64,000 bases of DNA from Mycobacterium sp. Root265 (lineage in GTDB: Bacteria > Actinomycetota > Actinomycetes > Mycobacteriales > Mycobacteriaceae): assembly GCF_001428895.1 (NCBI RefSeq), contig NZ_LMJA01000033.1:1-64000 (forward strand), written 5' to 3'. Below, piece by piece: positions 1 to 9,715 of the stretch. Numbering within the stretch: the first letter of the stretch is position 1; every line of letters starts with the position of its first letter. The translations under genes were made by a program, and so were the position numbers. A model generated the notes under the pieces. It ran no database searches. It was not told where the DNA came from and saw only the letters and a list, made by a program, of their open reading frames with translations.

Positions 1-110
1 GGGCGATAACCCCTAGCCATCACCCCATTCTCGAGGACACCAACCGCCAAGTCACCCCGACACACTCACCAATTCGCAACAGCCACTGATTCCGACTGAG
101 ACTCCACAAA
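1..110. other. window edge, no gene seen
   Basis: This short stretch lies downstream of the minus-strand hydrolase gene. I see no start codon with a coding-like frame and no clear hairpin. In M. tuberculosis the crp gene lies next to the equivalent hydrolase, so the neighbouring gene may begin just outside the window. Confidence 0.4.
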
Positions 111-881
111 TCACTGTCTGAGGTAATCCAGCTGGGCCTGCGTCGACTTCTCGGCGGCCGGCCACAGCTTCTTGTCCACATCGGTGTAGACGTGTGCGAC
201 GACCTGTTTCGCGGTGGCGTCCTCACCCAGAACACGCAGCGCTGCGCGGACCTGCCCCAGGCGGGCTTCGCGGTGGGCCAGGTATTTCGTGGTGGCGTCG
301 GCCAGATCGGCGAGATCGGGTCCATGGCCCGGCAGCACGGTACGCGGGCCCAGTCCCTGCAGCCGGCGCAGCGATTCCAGGTAGGCCGCCAGGCTTCCGT
401 CCTCATCGTCGATGACGGTGGTGCCGCGGCCCAGCACGGTGTCGGCGGTCAGGACGGCGTCATCGACGAGGAACGACAGCGAGTCCACGGTGTGGCCCGG
501 GGTGGCCATCACGGTGATGCGCAGACCGGCCGCGTCGATGACCTCGCCGTCGGTCAGCGGTCCGCCCATACCCCGCAGGAACCCGCTGCCCACCGCACGG
601 ACCACGGCGCCGGTGCGCTCCACCAGCATGTCGATCCCGTCGGTGTGATCGCCGTGCTTGTGGCTGATCAACACCAGCGGGATCTTGCCCAGTGCCGCAA
701 TCCGCTCGATGTGCTCGGTGTCGTCGGGACCGGGGTCGACGATCACCATCTCGTCGCTGCGCGGGCCGCGCAGCACCCAGGTGTTGGTGCCGTCCAGCGT
801 CATGATGCCCGGGTTGTCGCACAGCAGCACCGAGGCCGATGCGGTGACCGGCCTCAGGACGCCGTACGCGGGATGGGTCAC
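111..881 (-). CDS. MBL-fold metallo-hydrolase (Rv3677c-like)
   Basis: A 256-residue metallo-beta-lactamase-fold hydrolase. The zinc-binding motif HKHGDH is present, followed by TPGHT and LPGHG, which supply further metal ligands in this family. The length suits glyoxalase-II/LACTB2-like single-domain members. No signal peptide is visible, so it is probably cytoplasmic. The start is GTG and overlaps the stop of the upstream RidA gene by four bases (GTGA), so the two are probably translationally coupled. The pairing with RidA is conserved in mycobacteria (from memory). The substrate is unknown; a thioester or nucleic-acid substrate cannot be told from the sequence. Confidence 0.9.
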   Translation of the reverse strand: MTHPAYGVLRPVTASASVLLCDNPGIMTLDGTNTWVLRGPRSDEMVIVDPGPDDTEHIERIAALGKIPLVLISHKHGDHTDGIDMLVERTGAVVRAVGSGFLRGMGGPLTDGEVIDAAGLRITVMATPGHTVDSLSFLVDDAVLTADTVLGRGTTVIDDEDGSLAAYLESLRRLQGLGPRTVLPGHGPDLADLADATTKYLAHREARLGQVRAALRVLGEDATAKQVVAHVYTDVDKKLWPAAEKSTQAQLDYLRQ

Positions 882-1333
882 GAAACCTCGACTATCACCT
901 CGACCTCGACCGGGGCGTTGCGCGGGAGTTCGGAAACCCCGACGGCCGAGCGCGCGTGCGCGCCGGCCTCGCCGAAGACCTCACCGAACAGTTCGGAGGC
1001 GCCGTTGATGACGCCGGGCTGTCCGTCGAATCCCGGCGCCGAGGCCACGAAGCCGACGACCTTGACCACCTTGACCACCGAGTCGATGCCCACCAGCGAG
1101 TGCACGGCGGCCAGCGCGTTCAGCCCGCATTGGCGGGCCAGTTCCTTGGCCTGCTCCGCGGTGATCTCGGCGCCGACCTTGCCGGTGGCCAGCAGTGCAC
1201 CGTCGCTGATCGGCAGCTGCCCGGCGGTGTAGACCAGGTTTCCGGTGCGCACCGCGGGCACGTAGGCCGCCAGCGGCGCCACCACGGCGGGCAGCTCGAT
1301 GCCCAGTTCGGCGAGCTTCGACGAGACGGTCAC
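878..1333 (-). CDS. RidA/YjgF-family protein (Rv3678c-like)
   Basis: A 151-residue member of the RidA (YER057c/UK114) family, whose characterised members hydrolyse reactive enamines and imines released by PLP enzymes. Visible family features are the N-terminal VYTAGQLPISDG segment, the central LNALAAVHSLVG helix and the C-terminal LPRNAPVEVEVIVE strand. The start is GTG, sharing four bases with the stop of the small DUF4177 gene upstream, and its own stop overlaps the hydrolase start. These three genes are therefore one coupled operon. It is somewhat longer than the usual ~130-residue RidA and belongs to a divergent subgroup, so enamine deaminase activity is inferred, not certain. Confidence 0.88.
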   Translation of the reverse strand: MTVSSKLAELGIELPAVVAPLAAYVPAVRTGNLVYTAGQLPISDGALLATGKVGAEITAEQAKELARQCGLNALAAVHSLVGIDSVVKVVKVVGFVASAPGFDGQPGVINGASELFGEVFGEAGAHARSAVGVSELPRNAPVEVEVIVEVS

Positions 1334-1491
1334 TTGGGTCGCTTCAGATAGGCGACGTGCTGCTCACCGGTCGGACCGGGCAGCACCGACACCAGTTCCC
1401 AGCCGTCGACACCCCAGGTATCGAGGATCTGCTTGGTTGCATGCGTCAGCAACGGAACTGTGGCGTATTCCCAACGGGTTAACTCGCTCAT
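1330..1491 (-). CDS. small DUF4177-like protein (Rv3678A-like)
   Basis: A 53-residue protein beginning MSELTRWEYATVPLL and containing the segment GVDGWELVSVLPG, the hallmark of the DUF4177 family of short two-layer domains of unknown function. It is the first gene of a three-gene coupled operon with RidA and the MBL hydrolase; its TGA stop overlaps the RidA GTG. It starts 48 bases from the divergent Get3-like ATPase gene, so the gap between 1492 and 1539 must carry promoters for both directions. The role is unknown. Confidence 0.8.
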   Translation of the reverse strand: MSELTRWEYATVPLLTHATKQILDTWGVDGWELVSVLPGPTGEQHVAYLKRPK

Positions 1492-1539
1492 GTGGGCGAG
1501 CTTATCCGGACGCGCGGTACGCATGGATAGCATGCAGTC

Positions 1540-2568
1540 GTGGAACAAGAATCCAACGACCGCAAACCGGTCGGCTGGCCGTCCCGCCTGACCAAGGCAC
1601 GGCTGCACTTCGTCACCGGCAAGGGTGGCACCGGGAAGTCGACGATCGCGGCGGCCCTGGCGCTGGCGCTGGCCGCCGGGGGCCGCAAGGTGCTGCTGGT
1701 GGAGGTCGAAGGGCGCCAGGGCATCGCGCAACTCTTCGATGTGCCACCGCTTCCCTACAAGGAAGTGAAGATCGCCACCGCCGACGGTGGCGGGCAGGTC
1801 AACGCGCTCGCCATCGACACCGAGGCGGCGTTCCTGGAGTACCTGGACATGTTCTACAACCTCGGCATCGCCGGGCGCGCGATGCGCCGTATCGGTGCGG
1901 TCGAATTCGCCACCACCATCGCGCCGGGCCTGCGGGATGTGCTGCTCACCGGCAAGATCAAAGAGATCGTCGTCCGCAACGACAAACCGGCCAAAGGCGG
2001 CCAGACCGCCTACGACGCGATCGTCGTCGACGCTCCCCCGACCGGCCGGATCTCGCGCTTCCTCGATGTCACCAAGGCGGTGTCCGAATTGGCCAAGGGC
2101 GGCCCGGTGCATTCCCAGGCCGACGGCGTGGTCAAGATCCTGCACTCGGATCTGACCGCCATCCACCTGGTGACCCTGCTGGAGGCGCTGCCCGTGCAGG
2201 AGACCATCGAGGCGATCAGCGAACTGCGCGAGCTGGATCTGCCCATCGGTAGCGTCATCGTCAACCGCAACATCCCCTCACATCTGCCCGCCGCGGACCT
2301 CACCAAGGCCGCCGAGGGCGACATCGACGCCGACGCAGTCCGTGCCGGTCTCGCGTCGGCGGGTATCACGTTGTCGGACACTGATTTCGCCGGCCTGCTC
2401 ACCGAATCCATCCAGCACGCCACCCGGATTGCCGCGCGCGCCGAGAGCGCGGAACTACTCGAGGATCTCGACGTGGCCCGCCTCGAACTTCCCGCCATCG
2501 CCGACGGCGTCGACCTCGGCAGCCTGTACGAACTCGCCGAAGCACTTGCCGCCCAGGGAGTCCGCTGA
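1540..2568 (+). CDS. ArsA/Get3-like ATPase, first subunit (Rv3679-like)
   Basis: A 342-residue P-loop ATPase of the ArsA/Get3 family. The deviant Walker A motif GKGGTGKST lies near residue 30 and the switch region VVDAPPTGR near residue 170. The start is GTG, chosen because the usual N-terminus runs WPSRL-(x)n-HFVTGKGG. In M. tuberculosis the Rv3679/Rv3680 pair forms a Get3-like heteromer (called BagA/BagB) linked to glycerol tolerance; here the partner follows 28 bases downstream. No metal-binding cysteines of true arsenite ATPases are seen, so this is not an arsenic pump despite the arsenic genes 7 kb away. Confidence 0.92.
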   Translation: MEQESNDRKPVGWPSRLTKARLHFVTGKGGTGKSTIAAALALALAAGGRKVLLVEVEGRQGIAQLFDVPPLPYKEVKIATADGGGQVNALAIDTEAAFLEYLDMFYNLGIAGRAMRRIGAVEFATTIAPGLRDVLLTGKIKEIVVRNDKPAKGGQTAYDAIVVDAPPTGRISRFLDVTKAVSELAKGGPVHSQADGVVKILHSDLTAIHLVTLLEALPVQETIEAISELRELDLPIGSVIVNRNIPSHLPAADLTKAAEGDIDADAVRAGLASAGITLSDTDFAGLLTESIQHATRIAARAESAELLEDLDVARLELPAIADGVDLGSLYELAEALAAQGVR

Positions 2569-2596
2569 TGAGCGCTTGCGCGAAGAGGAGTCAATC

Positions 2597-3721
2597 ATGA
2601 GTAGCACGCCTCCTGTCCTGGACCTGGGCGCCATCCTCGCCGACACATCCAACCGGGTCGTCGTGTGCTGCGGCGCCGGCGGCGTCGGCAAGACGACCAC
2701 CGCGGCGGCGATGGCATTGCGGGCGGCCGAAAGTGGTCGCACCGTCGTGGTTCTGACCATCGACCCGGCCAAGCGGTTGGCGCAGGCACTGGGAATCGAG
2801 AGCCTGGGCAACAACCCGCAGCGGGTGCCGCTGGCACCCGAGGTGACCGGTGAACTGCACGCCATGATGCTCGACATGCGCCGCACCTTCGATGAGATGG
2901 TGTTGCAGTATTCGTCGGATTCCGAACGCGCAGAGGCGATTCTGGAGAACCAGTTCTACCAGACGGTGGCGACGTCACTGGCGGGCACGCAGGAGTACAT
3001 GGCGATGGAGAAGCTCGGCCAGCTGCTGGCCGAGGACAAGTGGGACCTGATCGTGGTCGACACTCCGCCGTCGCGCAATGCGCTGGACTTCCTGGACGCA
3101 CCGAAGCGGCTCGGCAGCTTCATGGACAGCAGGCTGTGGCGACTGTTGCTGGCCCCGGGCCGCGGCATCGGCAAGCTCGTCACCGGGGCTGTCGGTTTGG
3201 CGATGAAGGCGCTGTCCACGGTGCTCGGATCCCAGATGCTTTCTGACGCAGCAGGTTTCGTGCAGGCGCTGGATGCCACCTTCGACGGTTTCCGGCAGAA
3301 GGCGGACAAGACCTACGAGCTGCTCAAGCGCCGGGGCACCCAGTTCGTCGTGGTGTCGGCGGCCGAACCGGATGCGTTGCGCGAGGCGTCGTTCTTCGTC
3401 GACCGGTTGTCGCAGGAGAAGATGCCGCTGGCCGGTCTGATCCTCAACCGCACCCACCCGACGCTGACCGGGCTGGCCGGAGAGAAGGCGGCCGAGGCCG
3501 CCGATCAGCTGGACGCCAGCCAGGGCGAGGGCGGGTTGACCGCGGCGGTATTACGTGTGCACGCGGCGCGGGCAGCCACCGCCAAGCGCGAGGTGCGGCT
3601 GCTGTCCCGGTTCACCGGCGCCAACCCGCACGTGGCGATCGTCGGGGTGCCGTCACTTCCGTTCGACGTATCGGATCTGGAAGCGCTGCGCGCCATCGGC
3701 GATCAGCTCGCGGGCGTCTAG
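2597..3721 (+). CDS. ArsA/Get3-like ATPase, second subunit (Rv3680-like)
   Basis: A 374-residue partner of the preceding ATPase. Walker A is [11 protein letters not shown] and the switch region is [15 protein letters not shown]. The ATG used here gives the conserved start [20 protein letters not shown]; the frame is open further upstream but that part overlaps the previous gene and does not look like the family. A basic, alanine-rich middle ([14 protein letters not shown]-like region) may be the hydrophobic-client or membrane-facing surface. The stop codon overlaps the whiB4 stop on the other strand by three bases, a tight convergent junction. Function beyond ATPase is inferred from the M. 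tuberculosis pair. Confidence 0.92.
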   Translation: MSSTPPVLDLGAILADTSNRVVVCCGAGGVGKTTTAAAMALRAAESGRTVVVLTIDPAKRLAQALGIESLGNNPQRVPLAPEVTGELHAMMLDMRRTFDEMVLQYSSDSERAEAILENQFYQTVATSLAGTQEYMAMEKLGQLLAEDKWDLIVVDTPPSRNALDFLDAPKRLGSFMDSRLWRLLLAPGRGIGKLVTGAVGLAMKALSTVLGSQMLSDAAGFVQALDATFDGFRQKADKTYELLKRRGTQFVVVSAAEPDALREASFFVDRLSQEKMPLAGLILNRTHPTLTGLAGEKAAEAADQLDASQGEGGLTAAVLRVHAARAATAKREVRLLSRFTGANPHVAIVGVPSLPFDVSDLEALRAIGDQLAGV

Positions 3722-4074
3722 ACCGCGCTGCGGTGCTTGCGCTGGGCGGCGAAGAAGTCCGCCCAGGAAACCACCTCGGGATGCTGCTTGAGCAGGGCGC
3801 GGCGCTGACGTTCGGTCATACCGCCCCAGACACCGAACTCGACCTTGTTGTCCAGGGCGTCGGCGCCGCATTCGGCGATGACGGGACAGTGCCGGCAGAT
3901 GACTGCGGCCTTACGTTGGGCTGCTCCACGCACGAAAAGCTCATCCGGGTCTGCCTGCCGGCAGCGCGCCTGCGAAACCCACGCGATCCTGGCCTCGGCC
4001 TCAGCTCCGGGGGCGGCTGCGTGGAGTTGGGGGCTAACGCCAATCTTGTGCGTGACAGATGATGTAACTGACAC
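3718..4074 (-). CDS. whiB4: WhiB4-type iron-sulfur redox regulator
   Basis: A WhiB-family [4Fe-4S] protein. Four cysteines in the spacing C-x(n)-CxxC-x5-C are visible (ARCRQ, ICRHCP, AECG), followed by the turn motif [12 protein letters not shown]. In M. tuberculosis WhiB4 senses oxygen and nitric oxide and represses antioxidant genes. I chose GTG at 4074 because it gives 118 residues, the length of the M. tuberculosis protein, and has GAAGGGA upstream; an ATG at 4125 would add 17 residues. The gene is convergent with the Get3-like pair and divergent from ponA2, the same arrangement as in M. tuberculosis. Confidence 0.93.
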   Translation of the reverse strand: MSVTSSVTHKIGVSPQLHAAAPGAEAEARIAWVSQARCRQADPDELFVRGAAQRKAAVICRHCPVIAECGADALDNKVEFGVWGGMTERQRRALLKQHPEVVSWADFFAAQRKHRSAV

Positions 4075-4299
4075 CAGCGATCCCTTCGTCCGGACTACAT
4101 AACACGTAGATGTAATCTGCGCCACATTGCGTCAAGAGTGTTACCTGAATCGCATTGTGTGTCCAAGCTAGGTGGTCAGTGGCCTTTTACGCAACAGTCA
4201 GATCACGCTTTTTTGGGACGACCGTGCCGTCAGGCCCCCAAAATCGATATTTGCGCGGCTCGCGGGCCCCGATTGGACCCCCTGGCTACTCTGTAACTC

Positions 4300-6744
4300 A
4301 TGCCAGAGCAGCCCCCGACACGTCCACCGGTAGCGGTGACGGTCATCAAACTGATGTGGTGCTGCCTGCTGGCCGCGGTCATCGCGGCCGGATTGATGTT
4401 CCCCGTCGTCGGTGGAATCGGCCTGATGTCCAACCGGGCCTCCGATGTGGTGGCCAACGGATCGGCCCAGTTGGTCGAGGGTGACATTCCTGCTGTTTCG
4501 ACGATGACCGACGCCCGCGGCAACCCGATCGCCTGGCTGTACACCCAGCGCCGTTTCGAGGTGCCCACCGACCAGATCGCCAACGCCATGAAGTTGGCCA
4601 TCGTCTCCATCGAGGACAAGCGGTTCGCCGAGCACAACGGCGTGGACTGGCAGGGCACGCTGACCGGCCTGTCCGGCTATCTGTCCGGCAACCTGGACAC
4701 CCGCGGCGGCTCCACCATCGAGCAGCAGTACGTGAAGAACTACCAGCTGCTGGTGGTTGCGCAGACCGACGCCGAGAAGCGTGCCGCCATCGAGACCACC
4801 CCGGCCCGCAAGCTGCGCGAGATCCGGATGGCGCTGACGCTGGACAAGACGCTGACCAAGCCGGAGATCCTGACCCGGTATCTGAACCTGGTGTCGTTCG
4901 GTAACGGCGCCTTCGGGGTCCAGGACGCCGCCCAGACGTATTTCGGTGTCAATGCCTCCGAGCTGAATTGGCAGCAGGCCGCGCTGCTGGCCGGCATGGT
5001 CCAGTCGACCAGCGTGCTGAACCCCTACACCAACCCCGAGGGGGCACTGGCCCGCCGGAACCTGGTGCTGGACACCATGATCGAGAACGTCCCGCAGGAA
5101 GCCGAGGCGCTACGGGCCGCCAAGCAGGAGCCACTCGGCGTGCTCCCGACGCCCAACGAGTTGCCGCGCGGCTGCATCGCGGCCGGGGACCGCGCCTTCT
5201 TCTGCGACTACGCGCTGGATTACCTGGCCCGCGCCGGAATCAGCAAGGAGCAGATCGCCAAGGGCGGCTATCTGATCAAGACGACGCTGGATCCCGACGT
5301 GCAGGCCAACATCAAATCCGCCGTCAACCAGTTCGCCCCGCCGGACATCGACGGCGTTGCCAGCGTGATGAGCGTCGTGCGGCCGGGCAAGGAAGCCCAT
5401 CCGGTCGTCGCGATGGCCAGCAACCGCACTTACGGCCTGAACACCGACGCAGGCGAGACCATGCAGCCACAGCCCTTCTCGCTGGCGGGCAACGGCGCGG
5501 GCTCGGTCTTCAAGATCTTCACCGTGGCCGCCGGCATGGAGATGGGGATGGGCATCGACACCCAGCTTCCGGTGCCGCCGGCATTCCAGGCCAAGGGGTT
5601 GGGCAGCAGTAGTTCGCCGGGTTGCCCCCCGGCCACCTGGTGTGTGCGCAACGCCGGTAATTACCAGGGCTCGATGAACGTGACCGATGCACTGGCCACC
5701 TCGCCGAACACCGCGTTCGCGAAGCTGATCTCGCAGGTGGGCGTGCAGAAAGCCGTCGACATGTCGGTGCGGCTGGGCCTGCGGTCCTACGCGCTGCCCG
5801 GCACGGCCCGCGATTATGACCCTGACAGCAATGAGAGCCTCGCCGATTTCGTGAAACGGCAGAACATCGGCTCTTTCACCCTGGGCCCCATCGAGGTCAA
5901 CGGCCTCGAGCTGTCCAATGTCGCCGCCACCATCGCCTCGGGTGGGACGTGGTGCCCGCCGAACCCGATCGACAAGGTCTTCGACCGCAACGGCACCGAG
6001 GTCGCGGTGACCACCGAGACCTGCGAGCAGGTCGTGCCCGAGGGCTTGGCCAACACCCTGGCCAACGCGCTGAGCAAGGACGACACCGGTGCGGGCACCG
6101 CCGCCGGGGCCGCCGGTTCGGTGGGCTGGAACCTGCCGATGTCCGGTAAGACGGGGACCACCGAGTCGAACCGCTCGTCGGCCTTCCTCGGTTTCACCAG
6201 CGAGTTCGCCGCCGCCAACTACATCTACGACGATTCGACCACCCCGAGTGAGCTGTGCTCGTTCCCGTTGCGTCAGTGCGGCTCCGGCAACCTGTTCGGC
6301 GGTAACGAACCGGCCAGGACGTGGTTCGCCGCGATGAAGCCGATCACCCCGGACACCGTGGTGCTCCCGCCGACGGATCCGCGCTACGTCGAGGGCGGGC
6401 CGGGTTCCCGGGTGCCCAGCGTGGGTGGCATGAACCTGGACCTGGCCCGCCAGCGTCTGCGGGAAGCCGGTTTCCAGGTCGCCGACGAACCGCAGCCGGT
6501 GAACAGCACGTCGCCGGCCGGATACGTGGTGGGCACCTCGCCGTCCGGGCAGACCATCCCCGGCTCGATCATCACCATCCAGACCAGCAACGGCATCGCG
6601 CCGCCTCCGCCGCCACCGCCGGTGGGCATCCCGGGCCTGCCCGCACCGGTCGGGGAGACGGTCATCCAGATCCCCGGGCTACCGCCCATCACGGTGCCGG
6701 TGCTCGGGCCGCCACCTCCGCCGCCACCCCCTCCGGTGCCGTGA
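4300..6744 (+). CDS. ponA2: bifunctional class A penicillin-binding protein PonA2
   Basis: An 814-residue peptidoglycan synthase. Order of parts: a membrane anchor around residues 17-40; a GT51 glycosyltransferase with SIEDKRF (catalytic Glu near 104) and RGGSTIEQQ; a transpeptidase with SVFK near 402, SPN near 468 and KTGTT near 617; one PASTA domain (about 700-765); then a proline-rich tail with runs of PPPP. This is the full set for an active enzyme and matches PonA2 (PBP1) of mycobacteria, important for survival under oxygen limitation. No Shine-Dalgarno precedes the ATG, but TACTCT sits seven bases upstream, so translation may be leaderless. Confidence 0.96.
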   Translation: MPEQPPTRPPVAVTVIKLMWCCLLAAVIAAGLMFPVVGGIGLMSNRASDVVANGSAQLVEGDIPAVSTMTDARGNPIAWLYTQRRFEVPTDQIANAMKLAIVSIEDKRFAEHNGVDWQGTLTGLSGYLSGNLDTRGGSTIEQQYVKNYQLLVVAQTDAEKRAAIETTPARKLREIRMALTLDKTLTKPEILTRYLNLVSFGNGAFGVQDAAQTYFGVNASELNWQQAALLAGMVQSTSVLNPYTNPEGALARRNLVLDTMIENVPQEAEALRAAKQEPLGVLPTPNELPRGCIAAGDRAFFCDYALDYLARAGISKEQIAKGGYLIKTTLDPDVQANIKSAVNQFAPPDIDGVASVMSVVRPGKEAHPVVAMASNRTYGLNTDAGETMQPQPFSLAGNGAGSVFKIFTVAAGMEMGMGIDTQLPVPPAFQAKGLGSSSSPGCPPATWCVRNAGNYQGSMNVTDALATSPNTAFAKLISQVGVQKAVDMSVRLGLRSYALPGTARDYDPDSNESLADFVKRQNIGSFTLGPIEVNGLELSNVAATIASGGTWCPPNPIDKVFDRNGTEVAVTTETCEQVVPEGLANTLANALSKDDTGAGTAAGAAGSVGWNLPMSGKTGTTESNRSSAFLGFTSEFAAANYIYDDSTTPSELCSFPLRQCGSGNLFGGNEPARTWFAAMKPITPDTVVLPPTDPRYVEGGPGSRVPSVGGMNLDLARQRLREAGFQVADEPQPVNSTSPAGYVVGTSPSGQTIPGSIITIQTSNGIAPPPPPPPVGIPGLPAPVGETVIQIPGLPPITVPVLGPPPPPPPPPVP

Positions 6745-6764
6745 CGGAGCAGTAAGCTGCTCAC

Positions 6765-7712
6765 ATGTCGCACCTGAAGAACACTGCCGCGATCGCCGCC
6801 GGCACCCTGGCCGCAGGGATCGGCTATGCGTCGTTGATCGAGCGCAATGCGTTCGCGCTTCGGGAACTGACGATGCCGGTGCTGACACCGGGATCGACCC
6901 CGCTGCGGGTGCTGCACCTGTCCGACCTGCACATGCTGCCGCGTCAGCGGCGCAAGCAGGCCTGGCTGCGCGAGCTGGCGACGTTGGCGCCCGACTTCGT
7001 GGTGAACACCGGGGACAATCTCTCGCACCAGAAGGCGGTGCCCGCCGTCGTGCAGGCGCTCGGTGACCTGCTGTCGGTGCCCGGCGTGTTCGTGTTCGGC
7101 AGCAACGACTACTTCGCGCCCAGGCCCAAGAACCCGGCCAACTACCTGTTCAACAAGAAGCGCCGCATCCACGGTGATCCGCTGCCCTGGCAGGACCTGC
7201 GGGCCGCGTTCACCGAGCGGGGCTGGCTGGACATGACGCACACCCGCCGCGAGTTCGATGTGGCCGGGCTGCGGATCGCCGCCGCCGGGGTGGACGATCC
7301 GCACCTCAAGCGGGACCGCTACGAGACCATCGCCGGAGCGCCCAGCCCGACGGCGAACCTGTCCCTGGGCGTCACGCACTCCCCCGAGCCGTGGGTGCTG
7401 GACCGGTTCGCCGCGGACGGCTACCAGCTGGTGATGGCCGGGCACACGCACGGCGGTCAGCTCTGCCTGCCGTTCTACGGCGCCATCGCGACCAACTGCG
7501 AACTGGACCGCACACGTGCCAAGGGCCCGTCGCAGTGGGGCGCCACCATGAAGCTGCACGTGTCGGCGGGGATCGGCACCTCCCCGTACGCGCCGGTGCG
7601 GTTCTGCTGCCGGCCCGAGGCCACCTTGCTGACTCTGGTGGCCACACCCACCAAGGGTTCGGTGCTGGGTACCCGTGCCGGGCAGGCACATCCGACCGTA
7701 TCGGCACGGTGA
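6765..7712 (+). CDS. metallophosphoesterase (Rv3683-like)
   Basis: A 315-residue calcineurin-like phosphoesterase. All family blocks are visible: SDLHM (D-x-H), NTGDN (G-D), GSND (G-N-D), THSPEP and AGHTHGGQ (G-H-x-H). An N-terminal stretch [18 protein letters not shown] may be a membrane anchor or uncleaved signal, consistent with a YkuE-like enzyme acting at the membrane on phospholipid head groups; that substrate is inferred. It lies 20 bases after ponA2 and overlaps the next gene by four bases (GTGA), so the three are probably one operon. Confidence 0.92.
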   Translation: MSHLKNTAAIAAGTLAAGIGYASLIERNAFALRELTMPVLTPGSTPLRVLHLSDLHMLPRQRRKQAWLRELATLAPDFVVNTGDNLSHQKAVPAVVQALGDLLSVPGVFVFGSNDYFAPRPKNPANYLFNKKRRIHGDPLPWQDLRAAFTERGWLDMTHTRREFDVAGLRIAAAGVDDPHLKRDRYETIAGAPSPTANLSLGVTHSPEPWVLDRFAADGYQLVMAGHTHGGQLCLPFYGAIATNCELDRTRAKGPSQWGATMKLHVSAGIGTSPYAPVRFCCRPEATLLTLVATPTKGSVLGTRAGQAHPTVSAR

Positions 7713-8812
7713 GCGCCGGAGGCGATATCGCCTGTAGTCGGCCGCGGGACTGGGTGGACAACGCCGTCCGGTTGATCGAGGCCGATGCACGACGCAGCGC
7801 CGATACCCACCTGCTGCGCTATCCGCTGCCGGCGGCGTGGGCGGACGAGTTCGACGTCCAGCTCTATCTCAAGGACGAGACGACGCATATCACCGGCAGC
7901 CTCAAGCACCGGTTGGCGCGTTCGCTGTTCCTGTACGCGCTGTGCAACGGCTGGATCGGCGAGGGCACCACCGTCATCGAGGCCTCCTCCGGCTCCACGG
8001 CGGTGTCCGAGGCGTACTTCGCGGCGCTCCTGGGCCTGCCGTTCATCGCGGTGGTGCCGTCCTCGACCAGCCCGTCGAAGATCGCCCTCATCGAATCACA
8101 GGGCGGGCGTTGCCATTTCGTCGCGGCGTCATCCCAGGTGTACGCGGAGGCCGAGCGGCTGGCCGAGCAGACCGGCGGGCATTACCTGGACCAGTTCACC
8201 AATGCCGAGCGCGCCACCGACTGGCGCGGGAACAACAACATCGCCGAGTCGATCTTCGAGCAGATGGGCCAGGAGACGCACCCGATACCGGACTGGATCG
8301 TGGTGGGCGCCGGGACCGGAGGCACAAGCGCCACCATCGGCCGCTATCTGCGCTACCGCCGGCACCGCACCCGGTTGTGCGTCGTCGATCCCGAGAACTC
8401 GGCCTTCTTCCCGTCCTACGCCCAGCGCGACCCGGCAGTCGAGACCGGGGCTTCCTCCCGCATCGAGGGCATCGGGCGGCCGCGGGTCGAACCCTCGTTC
8501 CTACCCGGCGTGGTGGACCGGATGATGACGGTGCCCGACGCGGCCTCGGTCGCGGCGTCCCAGCACGTCAGCCGGGTCCTGGGCCGCCGGGTGGGGCCGT
8601 CGACAGGCACCAACATCTGGGGCGCGTTCCGGCTCCTGGCCGAGATGATGTCCCAACAGCAGAGCGGCTCAGTGGTGACGTTGTTGGCCGACAGCGGCGA
8701 CCGCTACGCCGACACCTACTTCGACAGCGAGTGGCTGGCCAGCCAGGGGCTGAACCCGTCCGAACCAGCCTCGGTGCTGGCCCAGTTCGAATCCTCGGGC
8801 CGCTGGGCCTGA
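7709..8812 (+). CDS. cds1: PLP-dependent cysteine desulfhydrase / cysteine-synthase-fold lyase (Rv3684-like)
   Basis: A 367-residue fold-type II PLP enzyme. The Schiff-base lysine is in GSLKHRLAR, the phosphate/substrate loop is [12 protein letters not shown], and the glycine-rich cofactor loop is GAGTGGTSA. The M. tuberculosis homologue Rv3684 has been described as a cysteine desulfhydrase (Cds1) that makes hydrogen sulfide. The GTG start overlaps the phosphoesterase stop by four bases; an open frame upstream overlaps that gene and is not coding. Substrate assignment rests on homology, since cysteine synthase and cystathionine beta-synthase share the same motifs. Confidence 0.88.
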   Translation: MSAGGDIACSRPRDWVDNAVRLIEADARRSADTHLLRYPLPAAWADEFDVQLYLKDETTHITGSLKHRLARSLFLYALCNGWIGEGTTVIEASSGSTAVSEAYFAALLGLPFIAVVPSSTSPSKIALIESQGGRCHFVAASSQVYAEAERLAEQTGGHYLDQFTNAERATDWRGNNNIAESIFEQMGQETHPIPDWIVVGAGTGGTSATIGRYLRYRRHRTRLCVVDPENSAFFPSYAQRDPAVETGASSRIEGIGRPRVEPSFLPGVVDRMMTVPDAASVAASQHVSRVLGRRVGPSTGTNIWGAFRLLAEMMSQQQSGSVVTLLADSGDRYADTYFDSEWLASQGLNPSEPASVLAQFESSGRWA

Positions 8813-8895
8813 TCCTCGCGCCGCCCGCTGAGGTACAGCCACACCGCCGCCAGTACGAAGAACCCGATGTAGATCGCCGCTCCCAACCCGGTCAT
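8716..8895 (-). CDS. putative small single-span membrane protein
   Basis: A 59-codon frame that begins [19 protein letters not shown], one strong transmembrane segment followed by LYLSGRRED, so an N-out/C-in small membrane protein is plausible. The sequence GTGAGGCAG upstream contains a usable ribosome site. The last 97 bases run antisense to the 3' end of the cysteine-desulfhydrase gene, which is unusual and lowers confidence; the first part lies in otherwise empty sequence. I do not recognise the family. Confidence 0.5.
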   Translation of the reverse strand: MTGLGAAIYIGFFVLAAVWLYLSGRREDQAQRPEDSNWASTEAGSDGFSPWLASHSLSK

Positions 8896-8992
8896 ATCTG
8901 CCTCACTTCATGTCATGGACCGCCCCCGACGGCGTCCTTGCCATCTACAACACCATTGGGGTCCGACATCCTTCCCGGGAGGCGGTAGCCGT

Positions 8993-9023
8993 TTGGCTTT
9001 CCGCCCGCCCGGTGCGATACGCT
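8993..9023 (+). promoter_or_regulatory. likely promoter of tRNA-Pro
   Basis: TTGGCT and GATACG are 17 bases apart and end about 17 bases before the tRNA 5' end, which fits a SigA promoter with the -10 element cGATACgct. Confidence 0.45.
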
Positions 9024-9037
9024 GTCGTGGCTTCACA

Positions 9038-9112
<75 letters not shown>

Positions 9113-9119
9113 ACATGAG

Positions 9120-9155
9120 AGGCCCTCATCCGGTTCAACCGGGTCAGGGCCTTCT
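9120..9155 (+). terminator. terminator hairpin after tRNA-Pro
   Basis: AGGCCCT pairs with AGGGCCT over 19 bases that themselves form a CCGG-TTCAA-CCGG inner stem, and the outer stem is followed by TTCTTGC. It stands eight bases after the tRNA. Confidence 0.7.
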
Positions 9156-9251
9156 TGCTGTCGGGGTGTCAGCGGATGAGCGGGCGGCCGAGAGGTAGTG
9201 CGGTGCCGCCGGTTTCCGCCCAGAGTGCCGCGCCGTAGCAGCACACGGCGA

Positions 9252-9611
9252 TCAGCGGCAGCAGTTCGGGTCGAGCACGGTGCACAACGCCTGCAGGGCC
9301 TCTGGGTGCGCGCGGTGAAACATGTTCATACCGCGGCGCTCCGAGAGGACGAGACCGGCCTTGCGCAGTTGGGCCAGGTGATGACTCACCGTGGATTCGG
9401 TCAGCCCCAGCGCCGCGGCGAGGTCGCCACTGTTCTGCTCCCCCGCCGACGACGAGAACAGGTACGACATCAGTTTCACCCGCGCTGGTTCGGCGAGCGC
9501 CTTGAGCCGCAACGCGACGTTGAGCGCGTCGTCATCGGTCATCGGCCCGGCCGCGACCGGGGCGCAGCACACCGGTGCGGACGTATCGATGACAGGCAGC
9601 GCTTTGGGCAT
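9252..9611 (-). CDS. ArsR-family metalloregulator (first of two)
   Basis: A 119-residue winged-helix repressor of the ArsR/SmtB family. The DNA-recognition helix is visible as LTESTVSHHLAQLRKAGLV. It lacks the classical CxC in the helix before it; instead it has a Cys pair at the N-terminus (APVCCAPVA) and another at the C-terminus (PNCCR), a layout resembling the alternative As(III) sites of actinobacterial ArsR proteins. The ATG at 9611 was chosen because it gives a normal-length protein; the longer frame begins inside the operator. It is transcribed divergently from the arsI-like gene across a shared operator, so it probably represses both. Confidence 0.9.
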   Translation of the reverse strand: MPKALPVIDTSAPVCCAPVAAGPMTDDDALNVALRLKALAEPARVKLMSYLFSSSAGEQNSGDLAAALGLTESTVSHHLAQLRKAGLVLSERRGMNMFHRAHPEALQALCTVLDPNCCR

Positions 9612-9632
9612 GACGCCAGTCTGCCAGATGGA

Positions 9633-9692
9633 TTGACATATATCTAAAAGGTGGCAAGCTGGGCCGTGACGCGCCACTTCGATATATGTCAA
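9633..9692. promoter_or_regulatory. ArsR-type divergent operator, perfect 12-bp inverted repeat
   Basis: TTGACATATATC (9633-9644) and GATATATGTCAA (9681-9692) are exact reverse complements separated by 36 bases. They lie between the divergent regulator and the arsI-like gene. Half-sites of this kind are typical ArsR/SmtB targets in actinobacteria. A related half-site recurs at the second regulator (CGATGCATGTCGA). Confidence 0.75.
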
Positions 9693-9715
9693 ACAACCCC
9701 CAGGAGGATGAGTTC

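Noticed and set aside
192-1232. Long plus-strand open frame opposite the MBL hydrolase and RidA genes
   Set aside because: Composition is that of an antisense frame in high-G+C DNA; both minus-strand genes have clear family motifs.
1540-3721. The ArsA-like ATPases as part of the arsenic resistance island
   Set aside because: They match the conserved Get3-like pair, lack the metal-binding cysteines of arsenite ATPases and are separated from the arsenic genes by five core genes and a tRNA.
9180-9251. Short minus-strand frame after the first arsR reading MCCYGAALWAETGG...
   Set aside because: Only about 25 codons, no ribosome site and no recognisable family; it may be chance or a tiny remnant.
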